Positions 9,002 through 15,964 of a stretch of DNA of 56,362 nucleotides are shown piece after piece. The position numbers and the translations under genes are program-made. The stretch is from Chitinophagaceae bacterium (GTDB lineage: Bacteria; Bacteroidota; Bacteroidia; Chitinophagales; Chitinophagaceae). Every line of letters starts with the position of its first letter. The first letter of the stretch is position 1. The stretch is from the NCBI GenBank assembly GCA_019747705.1, contig JAIEQM010000131.1, forward strand, positions 1-56,362, in the 5' to 3' direction. The notes under the pieces are model-generated. The model was not told where the DNA came from. It was given only the letters and a program-made list of their open reading frames with translations, and searched no databases.

Positions 9002-9418
9002 ATGAAAAAATTAAATCTCCTGTTCGTATTTATTGTGTTTGCAGCAGCATTTACAGCATGTAAGAAAAAAGACTGCCCGGCACCAACATACCCTGCTGAA
9101 GGTCTCTGGGTGGGCAAATACGGTAGCGGAACTGCAACTCCAACAAGCGGGTTTTCAATGGTATTGGAAGCTGGCGGTAAAGTTACTGTTGCTGATGGTG
9201 ATAATGTTACATCTTCTTCCAAGGCAGCTGGCACATGGACTGTTACCGGAAATGTTTTTAAAGCTACTTATACTTATCCTGCTTCTGGCGGTGGTACTCC
9301 CAGCACCTATACCATTCAGGCTAACTGGAGCAATAATGGGAAAATGACAAGTGGCACCTGGGGATCAGGCACAAGCCCTACAGGATCTGGCACATGGTTT
9401 ATGGATCGTAAGAATTAA
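9002..9418 (+). CDS. small Gly/Thr-rich lipoprotein
   Basis: This is a 138-residue predicted lipoprotein. The signal peptide (MKKLNLLFVFIVFAAAFTAC) ends in a lipobox with Cys20, followed by KKKDC. The mature part is rich in Gly, Thr and Ser, with repeated GTW segments (AAGTWTVTGN, TSGTWGSG, GSGTWFMD), suggesting a small beta-sandwich or barrel of the kind seen in many Bacteroidota extracytoplasmic lipoproteins. It has its own consensus promoter and a strong terminator, so it is a single-gene transcript. The function is unknown. Confidence 0.8.
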   Translation: MKKLNLLFVFIVFAAAFTACKKKDCPAPTYPAEGLWVGKYGSGTATPTSGFSMVLEAGGKVTVADGDNVTSSSKAAGTWTVTGNVFKATYTYPASGGGTPSTYTIQANWSNNGKMTSGTWGSGTSPTGSGTWFMDRKN

Positions 9419-9431
9419 TTGTATATTTTTT

Positions 9432-9470
9432 AAGAGGCTGCTCAATAACGAGCAGCCTCTTTATTTTTGC
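9432..9470 (+). terminator. rho-independent terminator after lipoprotein
   Basis: AAGAGGCTGCTC, loop AATAAC, then GAGCAGCCTCTT form a perfect 12-bp stem (9432-9461), followed by TTATTTTTG on the plus strand. The next gene starts only a few bases later at 9474. Confidence 0.9.
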
Positions 9471-9473
9471 CAG

Positions 9474-10085
9474 ATGCAAACTGAAACCATCGATGTAAAA
9501 AATATTCTCGGACTACAATTGCCTACTGATCCGAGATGGGTGGATTTAACTTCCATTTCCTTAGAAGCTATCTTAACTGATCATGCCTATTGTGAGCAGA
9601 AGGCTGCCACTACCTGCATATCACTTATTCAGCGCTACAGTGAATATGAAGAGCTGGTAAAAGAACTGGCGCCCGTTGTTACAGAAGAATGGGGCCATTT
9701 CCGTGCCGTGCTGGCAGAACTTGCAAAACGAAATTTAAGATGGGGCAAACAGCGGAAAGATTTATATGTAAATGAATTGCTGCTGTTTCAAAAAAAAGGC
9801 GGCCACGTGGATGATCGTTTTTTGGATGAACTGCTTACCATGGCATTGATTGAAGCAAGAAGCTGTGAACGGTTTAAACGTTTGAGCGAGGGTTTGAAGG
9901 ATGATTACCTGCGTAAATTCTACCGCATGTTTATGGAAAGCGAAGCCGGGCATTATACATTGTTTATTACGCTGGCAGAACATTATCTTCCCAAACCGAA
10001 AGTGCGTAAACGATGGAAGGAATGGCTGGAATATGAAAAGCAATTAATGAATACAATGGAAATAAGAGGCGACAGGATTCATTGA
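9474..10085 (+). CDS. miaE: tRNA-(ms2io6A)-hydroxylase MiaE
   Basis: This is a non-haem diiron monooxygenase of the MiaE family, which hydroxylates the isopentenyl group of ms2i6A37 in tRNA. The 203-residue reading from ATG 9474 (MQTETIDVKNILGLQLPTDP) matches the family; a longer frame would run back through the terminator and the lipoprotein tail and is rejected. Diiron ligands fit the ferritin-like pattern: E41 (YCEQKA), E72 and H75 (EEWGHF), E127 (IEARSCERF), E157 and H160 (ESEAGHY). It follows a terminator directly, so either readthrough or a promoter inside the upstream gene must drive it. Confidence 0.92.
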   Translation: MQTETIDVKNILGLQLPTDPRWVDLTSISLEAILTDHAYCEQKAATTCISLIQRYSEYEELVKELAPVVTEEWGHFRAVLAELAKRNLRWGKQRKDLYVNELLLFQKKGGHVDDRFLDELLTMALIEARSCERFKRLSEGLKDDYLRKFYRMFMESEAGHYTLFITLAEHYLPKPKVRKRWKEWLEYEKQLMNTMEIRGDRIH

Positions 10086-10154
10086 AATGAACTATTGAAT
10101 TTGTAGTATTTCATTGAAAAGAATGACGAAACCAGCAAACAGAGGCGCTAAGCC

Positions 10155-10290
10155 CGTTTGCCGATTTCTGCATAAAAATTATTGTTTCACTTCAAGTATT
10201 CCCCCGAGATGAATATTGATACCTGCATAGCTTAGGCAACATCAGTGCTTAATACAACCCTTACCGGAGTTATCTTTCAGTAATGCTTTT
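10155..10290 (-). pseudogene. relic of lipoprotein gene 3' end (copy 3)
   Basis: The plus-strand sequence at about 10168-10204 (CATAAAAATTATTGTTTCAC onward) nearly repeats that at 11169-11203, the 3' end of the 285-residue lipoprotein gene. Read on the minus strand it ends GGILEVKQ-stop against SGILEVKQ-stop in the intact gene. Weaker similarity extends upstream past GCACTGA to about 10290. No open frame of useful length remains. The block GACGAAACCAGCAAACAG beside it (10124-10141) recurs inverted at about 11150-11167. This is a decayed tandem copy. Confidence 0.6.
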
Positions 10291-10338
10291 TGTTGTTTAT
10301 GTTATGCAGCTTTTAGTAACATCCAACAACTCATTCTT

Positions 10339-10939
10339 TTAAAGTCCAATTGCTAACAAAACGCCTCCCGAAAATGTAGTTCTGTAATGCCATGGTAAAT
10401 ACAACGAACGATCAAGAAAAAAGAAATTACTCCTCACTCTGCCACCAATATAAACTTCTTAAAAAGGGATAGCGGCCTTCTAGCACCACAGGAAAACCAA
10501 GCGCATCAGTTGGCTCAACTGTTTTTTTATATGATACCATTCCCGCTTGAGAAATAGAAGAATCATAATAATCTCTTGACCCAAGCCTATACAAGATGCC
10601 AACGCCTATGGATGTTTGAATTTTTGATGAAACGGGCAAATAATACTTGAGCAACATTGCAAACGAATTATCGTAAAAGTATTGCCTGTTTGGCAACTCG
10701 GCTGAGTTATATTTAACGGGAATTTCAAAACTTGCATTTTCAAATTCCATAGCCAGAGAAAATGATTTTGAAAACTTATACTCTGATTGAATCCAAAAAT
10801 TACCTCCTGCATCAGTCTTTTTTATTTGGTTGAAATAGCCATACCCTAAGGATAAAGTAAAAATTTTATTACTCACTTGCGAAACCCCTGATACGCTTTT
10901 TATAATAACAAAAAAAAGAAAAAAGAAAACAGTTTTCAT
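10339..10939 (-). pseudogene. frameshifted outer-membrane beta-barrel protein
   Basis: The intact part (10939 down to 10427) encodes a signal peptide (MKTVFFFLFFVIIKSVSGVS) and barrel-like strands (FTLSLGYGYF, SLAMEFENASF, QTSIGVGILYRLGS), then stops abruptly at LRSLYWWQSEE. One frame over, the sequence continues as YIGGRVRSNFFF, SLYLPWHYRTTFSGG and LLAIGL to a TAA at 10339-10341. This is the kind of C-terminal strand series expected of such a barrel. A one- or two-base indel at about 10448-10475, near a T5A2 run, explains the break. It may be a true pseudogene or an assembly error. The family is probably the generic outer-membrane beta-barrel (porin-like) group. Confidence 0.7.
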
Positions 10940-10962
10940 TGTATTACTATTAAAAGAAAGAA

Positions 10963-10992
10963 TATAGCGGCCTTATTAAAAAGGCCACTATA
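10963..10992 (-). terminator. hairpin, likely terminator of lipoprotein operon
   Basis: Read on the minus strand, TATAG-T-GGCCTT, a short T/A loop, AAGGCC-G-CTATA form a stem of 11 pairs with one mismatch, followed by TTCTTTCTTTT. It lies between the lipoprotein-tail relic and the beta-barrel gene and probably ends leftward transcription of the lipoprotein operon. Confidence 0.55.
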
Positions 10993-11006
10993 GCCTATGC
11001 TCAACA

Positions 11007-11157
11007 TTATTGTTTAACAGCAATTACATTGCTTGTAGAATACGTAACAGCAGCCAGTATAACCTCGGCGCCTAAACTATTGGTTATTGTTTGATAGTTT
11101 ACACGAGCAAGTACAAAACTCATTCTTGCCCCATCAGGAAACAGATGCCGGGCTGTT
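11007..11157 (-). pseudogene. relic of lipoprotein gene 3' end (copy 2)
   Basis: Minus-strand translation gives LFPDGARMSFVLARVNYQ, then TITNSLGAEVILAAVTYS, ending VIAVKQ-stop. This aligns closely with the C-terminus of the intact 285-residue lipoprotein (KLPTGSKITFYLARANYQ, LVTNSFGTEVLLSSVTYS, ILEVKQ-stop). Only about 45 codons survive and there is no start. It begins about 20 bases after the stop of the intact gene, so it is the residue of a tandem paralogue whose 5' part was lost. Confidence 0.8.
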
Positions 11158-11177
11158 TGCTGGTTTCGTCATAAAAT

Positions 11178-12035
11178 TTATTGTTTCACTTCAAGTATTC
11201 CCGAGTCTGAATATGTTACAGAAGATAATAAAACTTCAGTGCCAAAGCTATTGGTTACAAGCTGATAATTAGCTCTTGCTAAATAAAAAGTGATTTTTGA
11301 GCCTGTGGGTAGCTTGTCTGTTGACAGTTCGCTTTTTGGCAGAATATATAAACCATTATCTGGCAATTCTTTACTTATAACAATTTCAGTTATATCAGGA
11401 AAAGACGGGTTAACGTTATTTGATGCAATAGATTCGTAAACACCAATAAGATAAATTTCATCTATAGGGTTGTTGGGGTCAACGTCCCATGTTATTGTTT
11501 GGTCTTCACTCTTGCTAACGAATCTTCTTGAATTAAACTCAGCCTCCATATCAATGGGCATAGGAACATAGAACTCGTTGTTTAAAGACTCATCTATACG
11601 AAACGGATTGTTGCTTTCAATTGAAAATTTTACTTTTTTCCCAAAAAGACCAGATATTTTTCGCTGAATATCGCCAGACGAATTATTATACATAATACCA
11701 TAACCACCACCCGTATTACTGGGGTCTGCAAACGGCAATTCCAAACCATCAATACGTATTTTACCTGCATTGAATGTTTTGGTAGGATTTCTGTTTACGT
11801 TCATCACACCACCGATTACTATCTCTGAAATGCCTTTTTGAGACCCATAATTGTAGCGTTGTTGAATAATGGAAATTTCACCATCTCTTGGAGTGTTATA
11901 TTTTATAACATAATCCTCAATAGTTTTAGCTATATTAAACTCATTTTCATCTTTTTTACTTATACCATCTCTTTTGCAAGACACCATTGATAAAACTATA
12001 ACTACAGAAACAAATAGCAATATATTCTTTTTCAT
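11178..12035 (-). CDS. 285-residue lipoprotein, unknown function
   Basis: This is a predicted lipoprotein: the signal MKKNILLFVSVVIVLSMVSC ends in a Cys20 lipobox, followed by charged KRDGISKKDENE. The mature part looks beta-rich, with NPTKTFNAGKIRIDGLELPF, a segment similar to immunoglobulin-like folds (QTITWDVDPNNPIDEIYLIG), and the C-terminal stretch copied in the two downstream relics. No family was recognised. It starts 20 bases after the upstream lipoprotein gene and so sits in its operon. Duplication and decay of its 3' end suggest a fast-changing surface antigen, which is inference. Confidence 0.75.
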   Translation of the reverse strand: MKKNILLFVSVVIVLSMVSCKRDGISKKDENEFNIAKTIEDYVIKYNTPRDGEISIIQQRYNYGSQKGISEIVIGGVMNVNRNPTKTFNAGKIRIDGLELPFADPSNTGGGYGIMYNNSSGDIQRKISGLFGKKVKFSIESNNPFRIDESLNNEFYVPMPIDMEAEFNSRRFVSKSEDQTITWDVDPNNPIDEIYLIGVYESIASNNVNPSFPDITEIVISKELPDNGLYILPKSELSTDKLPTGSKITFYLARANYQLVTNSFGTEVLLSSVTYSDSGILEVKQ

Positions 12036-12055
12036 ATTTTACTTTTTAAATTGTT

Positions 12056-12697
12056 TTATAAACGAATTTGACAATTACACCAAGTGGGAACACCCATAAC
12101 TGGAGGGGTGTTTCTGGGAAAACTCGATGGAATGATTGTAATTGAGGTTTGATTGGCAATTGTACTTGGAACATATTGTACAGCGCTTCGCCAATAAGGT
12201 TTCCCTGCAGTATTTGTAAAGCCAGGTGGCGACTCCACAATTGTGCAAAATGTACTTTCGCAGGTGCTACACTCAAGCGCATCTACTGTAACAATTATCC
12301 TAAAATTCCTGTTTGTTGGAACCTGCACAGTTCTTGCAAACCTGTTTTTGTCTGCTCCGGAAGGTGCCGGAATAGTTGGGGCACCGCCACTTACAGGATA
12401 CCATGTATTTCCAGTATTTCCCTCTTGTGATTCTACTGAAATTGAGGCTGTGTAATTCACATCATTTTGAGTAATTCCATTTACATTGCCAGCTTTGCAA
12501 TTGCGTATGAAATTTGCAACAACTACTTCTAATGATCGGGTTGTAACTGCGGTTGGACGTTTTGTGCAACTTATTTGCAGCATAAAGAATAGAAGAGAAA
12601 GGGGGAAAAATGGATACTTCCTAAAGAGTAAGCCCCATTTAAGTGTGTGTGTGTGTGTGTAAATGCATAATAAAGATTGTTTTAGCAAAAATAACAA
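12056..12697 (-). CDS. Cys-rich lipoprotein, probably phase-variable
   Basis: The reading frame encodes a lipoprotein whose export signal is FRKYPFFPLSLLFFMLQISC, followed by about 165 residues with paired Cys (ECSTCESTFC, WCNCQ near the end). The start is uncertain. The ORF's own ATG (12697) lies upstream of the predicted transcription start. The next ATG (12668-12666) leads into an (AC)9 repeat and in the present sequence hits TAA directly after it. With ten AC units that ATG would read in frame into the signal peptide. The gene may therefore be switched by repeat slippage and be off here from that ATG. It leads a two-gene operon with the 285-residue lipoprotein. No family was recognised. 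Confidence 0.65.
   Translation of the reverse strand: MLFLLKQSLLCIYTHTHTLKWGLLFRKYPFFPLSLLFFMLQISCTKRPTAVTTRSLEVVVANFIRNCKAGNVNGITQNDVNYTASISVESQEGNTGNTWYPVSGGAPTIPAPSGADKNRFARTVQVPTNRNFRIIVTVDALECSTCESTFCTIVESPPGFTNTAGKPYWRSAVQYVPSTIANQTSITIIPSSFPRNTPPVMGVPTWCNCQIRL
12643..12660 (-). repeat. (AC)9 microsatellite at lipoprotein 5' end
   Basis: Nine GT dinucleotides on the plus strand ((AC)9 on the minus) sit between an ATG at 12668 and the lipoprotein signal sequence. Eight bases plus 9xAC (26 nt) place the ATG out of frame with the signal peptide; 10 units (28 nt) would restore it. Confidence 0.9.
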
Positions 12698-12715
12698 AAG
12701 AAATAGAACTTACAA
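12686..12715 (-). promoter_or_regulatory. -33/-7 promoter of lipoprotein operon
   Basis: On the minus strand, TTG (12715-12713), a 19-base spacer and TATTTTTG (12693-12686) match the Bacteroidota consensus exactly. Transcription would start near 12679, placing the AC repeat close to the 5' end of the mRNA and leaving the ATG at 12668 usable with a very short leader. Confidence 0.65.
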
Positions 12716-12952
12716 ATTTTTTTCAGCATAAGAATAAAAAGCAGGCTTTTATCAATCTTAGATTCAACTAATAAAGGGTTTAATACTGATGAAATGAGCC
12801 ATAACAAAATGTTCATTTTTATACCAACCTGGTAATGAATAATTTTTATGGCGAATATTATAGCTTGCCCAGCAAAAAAGCGGGGTGGCAAAAAATTAAA
12901 ATAAAAAATAAACAAAGGAAAAAATTTTACATTCACATCTTAACGGTTGCAT

Positions 12953-13975
12953 ATGATGAACAGAAAGAAGTTTTTGCAGTTAACAGGCGTATCAGGTTTA
13001 TTGCTGGGCAGTAACACATTTGCTGCAACTAAGAAAGCAGGAACCAAACCACTTGTAATTTCAACCTGGGCGCCCAATATAAAAGCCAACAAAGCTGCAT
13101 GGGAAATCTTAAGCAAAGGCGGTAGTGCATTAGATGCCGTTGAAGCTGGTGTAATGGTTCCTGAAGCAGACCCAACTGATAACAGTGTGGGTTATGGCGG
13201 CTTGCCCGATAGAGATGGGAAAGTAACACTGGATGCCTGCATCATGAATCATTTAGGGCAATGCGGCAGTGTGATGTGTTTGGAACATATTATGCACCCT
13301 GTTAAAGTTGCACGCCTGGTAATGGAACAAACGCCACATGTGCAATTGGTGGGCGATGGCGCTTTGAAGTTTGCATTGAGCAAAGGATTTAAAAAGCAAA
13401 ACCTGTTAACATCAGCAAGTGAAAAGGCATGGAAGGAATGGTTAAAAACATCTAAATATGATCCTAACAGAAGCGTAAAAGAGCTGGAAGAAAAAACAAA
13501 AAGAGAAAACCAAAACAATGAGCCCTGGCCGGTGGCGCTTTTAAATCATGATACCATTGGGATGCTGGCATTGGATGCCAATGGCAATTTAAGTGGCGCA
13601 TGTACTACCAGTGGTATGGCGTTTAAAATGAATGGCCGTGTGGGTGATTCGCCCATAATTGGCGCAGGATTGTTTGTTGATAATGAAGTGGGTGCTACCA
13701 CAGCAACCGGAGTGGGTGAAGAAGTGGTAAAAATTTGCGGCGCACATACGGTTGTTGAAATGATGCGTAATGGAGCCAGCCCCGAAGATGCTTGCAAAGA
13801 AGCAGTGAGAAGAATTATAAAAAACAACGAAGCCAAAGCAAAAGATTTACAAATTGGTTTTTTGGCCATTAATAAAAATGGAGCTTATGGCGGTTTTAGT
13901 ATGATGAAGAATTTTACAATGGCGGTGCGAAATGAAAATGAAGAACGTTCTGTTGAAACAAAAAGCTGGTATTGA
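12953..13975 (+). CDS. glycosylasparaginase (N4-GlcNAc-asparaginase)
   Basis: This is an Ntn-hydrolase of the asparaginase-2 family, which cleaves the GlcNAc-Asn link of N-glycopeptides. The N-terminus MMNRKKFLQLTGVSGLLLGS looks like an export signal with a twin-basic start. The key autoprocessing motif NHDTIGMLALD carries the nucleophile Thr (about residue 201 from ATG 12953), preceded by the spacer region WPVALL. Other family motifs are DNSVGYGGLPDRDG, and VGDSPIIGAGLFVDN with ATGVGEE in the beta chain. Length (about 340) equals periplasmic homologues such as that of Elizabethkingia. TTG at 12947 is a weaker start. The stop overlaps the cutC start (TGATG), so the two are coupled. Confidence 0.92.
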   Translation: MMNRKKFLQLTGVSGLLLGSNTFAATKKAGTKPLVISTWAPNIKANKAAWEILSKGGSALDAVEAGVMVPEADPTDNSVGYGGLPDRDGKVTLDACIMNHLGQCGSVMCLEHIMHPVKVARLVMEQTPHVQLVGDGALKFALSKGFKKQNLLTSASEKAWKEWLKTSKYDPNRSVKELEEKTKRENQNNEPWPVALLNHDTIGMLALDANGNLSGACTTSGMAFKMNGRVGDSPIIGAGLFVDNEVGATTATGVGEEVVKICGAHTVVEMMRNGASPEDACKEAVRRIIKNNEAKAKDLQIGFLAINKNGAYGGFSMMKNFTMAVRNENEERSVETKSWY

Positions 13976-14700
13976 TGAATTATAAATTAGAAGTAATTGC
14001 ATTTACTATAGAAAGTTGTTTGGTTATTGAACGTGCCGGTGCACACCGAATTGAATTGTGTGATAACCCCGGTGAAGGCGGCACTACTCCCTCTTTCGGC
14101 TTTTTAAAACTGGCAAGAGAAAAAACAACCATTGAATTATATCCGATGATTCGCCCACGGGGTGGTGATTTTTTGTATAGCGATGATGAGTTTGAACTGA
14201 TGAAAAAAGACGTGCTGCTTTGCAAAGAAATTGGCTGCGACGGTATAGTTATTGGATTGCTGAATGCTGATGGAACAGTTGATAAAAAAAGAACGGCACA
14301 ATTAATTGAGTTGGCATATCCGCTGGGTGTAACGTTTCACCGTGCATTTGACCGGGTGAGAGATGGACTTGAAGCTTTGGAAACTTTGATTGAAATAGGA
14401 GGTGAACGTGTATTAACATCCGGCTTAACACCAAATGTAACAAAAGGTGCTGATTATTTAACTCAGTTAGTAAAAGCTGCTGACGAACGTATTATCATTA
14501 TGCCCGGCAGTGGTGTAAGAAGCAACAATATTGCAGCACTGGCCCGGCAAACAGGAGCGGTTGAGTTTCATACATCAGCAAGAACAATGATTGCATCTCA
14601 AATGAATTATTTAAATGCTGCCATGAATGAAGAATTAAAAACAGTGATTGCAGATGAGGAGGAAATTAAAAAAACATTGAAGGAATTGGCTAAGAGTTAA
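13975..14700 (+). CDS. cutC: CutC family protein
   Basis: This is a TIM-barrel protein of the CutC family (PF03932), historically linked to copper homeostasis but of uncertain biochemical role. The 241 residues start at ATG 13975, overlapping the previous stop by one base. Family motifs: ERAGAHRIELCDNPGEGGTTPS near the N-terminus, MIRPRGGDFLYSDDEFE near 60, GCDGIVIGLLNADGTVD near 85, VTFHRAFDRV near 120, and MPGSGVRSNNI near 180. Coupling to a glycosylasparaginase suggests a glycan or sugar context rather than copper, since no copper genes are near. That is inference. Confidence 0.92.
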   Translation: MNYKLEVIAFTIESCLVIERAGAHRIELCDNPGEGGTTPSFGFLKLAREKTTIELYPMIRPRGGDFLYSDDEFELMKKDVLLCKEIGCDGIVIGLLNADGTVDKKRTAQLIELAYPLGVTFHRAFDRVRDGLEALETLIEIGGERVLTSGLTPNVTKGADYLTQLVKAADERIIIMPGSGVRSNNIAALARQTGAVEFHTSARTMIASQMNYLNAAMNEELKTVIADEEEIKKTLKELAKS

Positions 14701-14879
14701 AGGAGGAAAAAGAGTAAAGGAGGGTTGTTGAAGAATACTCTTTTACTCCTTTACCTCTTAGTTACTCTTAGCTTTGAGTTTAAAATATTAATGCAGATAA
14801 AGATGAAATTAAAAACAATAAAACAGTTGCATTCCTAATTAGCCCTCCTTTACTCCTTTCCCTCTTAGCTACTCTTAGT
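14690..14879. repeat. CTAAGAG/GTAAAGGAG intergenic repeat cluster
   Basis: Two 28-bp direct copies (14744-14771 and 14851-14878) of TACTCCTTTnCCTCTTAGnT plus ACTCTTAG differ at two bases. An inverted relative, CTAAGAGTTAAAGGAGG through AGTAAAGGAGGG (about 14691-14724), overlaps the 3' end of cutC. The copies can fold into long imperfect hairpins between the convergent genes and may double as a bidirectional terminator. This looks like a dispersed repeat family, but only this cluster is visible here. Confidence 0.6.
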
Positions 14880-15944
14880 TCAAAGATTAAAATACTCAAG
14901 CAGCCACCTGCTCCACTCTTCCTCTTTCTCCTCTGCTCTTTTTAATAATTCAATTTGGTTGAGGGCACGGTTGTAATTATGCAATTCATAGCGGGCACCG
15001 TAATACACATCGTTATTGCTAAAATCAGTTAAAAAACGGAGTGATTGCATGTATATCATGAGTTTGCCCGCCAGCACAAAATCTTTTTGCTCCTGCGGTG
15101 TAAGTTCATCACCCATTGGTTCTGCATAACCTTGTACTATGGATTTGAAAAAAGAATCACGAACAATGATTTTTGAAAGATCAGTTTCTTCTTCACTTAC
15201 AGGACTTAAGCAGGTACGCATCATATCACCTGCATCACTAAAGAAATAGCCGGGCATGATGGTATCCGGGTCAATTACGCAAATGGCTTTGTTATTTGCA
15301 TCAAAGAGCACATTGCTGATTTTGGTATCATGATGCATGACCCGTTGCTTCCATTGCCCATTTATTATTCGTTCGTTGAACTGCTGTGCAAGATGCATTC
15401 GGTTTTGCAGTTCATTAATGGCAGTTGCTGCTAATTGAACCCGCTGCTTATTTCCATTTTGCAACGCTGAGTGAAATTGCTGTGTGCGTAAGTTGAGGTT
15501 ATGAAAATCAGGAATGGTTGTTGCCAGTTTTTCTAATGGAAAATGAGAAAGATTTTTTGCAAACAATCCAAATTGTTTTGCAGCTTCATAAGCATGATTT
15601 TCTGTTTGCACCACATCAATGGTATGCGAGCCTTCAACAAATGGAAACAGCCGCCAGTAAGTTCCATCAGCAGCACCAATCATCTCATCACCATTACCTG
15701 CTTTTACAGGGCGTATAAAAAAATAGTCAGGGTGATGCTGCTCTAAAAAATTACTCACCAAAGAAATATTCTGAGCAATAGCTTGTGGCTGTTTAAAAAC
15801 ATTTATATTAATTTGTTGCAGTACAAACTTCTTTTCATCCACCAAAACAAGAAATGTATGATTGATTAAACCATTGCCCAATGGTTTGATATCAATTGAA
15901 GTATCAGGAAAATAATATTGCTTAAGAATGGAAGCAGGACTCAT
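14880..15944 (-). CDS. aminoglycoside-phosphotransferase-fold kinase, NahK-like
   Basis: This is a 354-residue small-molecule kinase of the APH/choline kinase fold. The catalytic loop is VMHHDTKISN (Asp206, Asn211), and the metal-binding segment is CVIDPDTIMPGYFFSDAGDMMR (IDPDT near 224-228). The form IDxDTxMPG is close to that of N-acetylhexosamine 1-kinases, so a sugar kinase that phosphorylates GlcNAc/GalNAc is a better guess than antibiotic resistance. The nucleotide-binding N-lobe is LGNGLINHTFLV at 22-33 and KFVLQQIN near 40. It is followed on the same strand by unknown and NDH-2 genes upstream (gaps 20 and 13 bases), suggesting an operon. The nearby glycosylasparaginase fits GlcNAc salvage. 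Confidence 0.75.
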   Translation of the reverse strand: MSPASILKQYYFPDTSIDIKPLGNGLINHTFLVLVDEKKFVLQQININVFKQPQAIAQNISLVSNFLEQHHPDYFFIRPVKAGNGDEMIGAADGTYWRLFPFVEGSHTIDVVQTENHAYEAAKQFGLFAKNLSHFPLEKLATTIPDFHNLNLRTQQFHSALQNGNKQRVQLAATAINELQNRMHLAQQFNERIINGQWKQRVMHHDTKISNVLFDANNKAICVIDPDTIMPGYFFSDAGDMMRTCLSPVSEEETDLSKIIVRDSFFKSIVQGYAEPMGDELTPQEQKDFVLAGKLMIYMQSLRFLTDFSNNDVYYGARYELHNYNRALNQIELLKRAEEKEEEWSRWLLEYFNL

Positions 15945-15964
15945 GATTGAAAGTAAATAAAATT

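Noticed and set aside
9351..9473. Longer N-terminus for MiaE
   Set aside because: It would run through the lipoprotein tail in another frame and through a strong terminator; ATG 9474 matches the family start.
12682..12936. 84-codon minus-strand ORF upstream of the lipoprotein operon
   Set aside because: Phe/Ile/Leu-rich translation of AT-rich sequence that overlaps the predicted promoter; no initiation or family support.
14880..15944. Aminoglycoside resistance gene
   Set aside because: The kinase fold matches, but the IDPDTIMPG motif is closer to sugar kinases and there is no resistance context.
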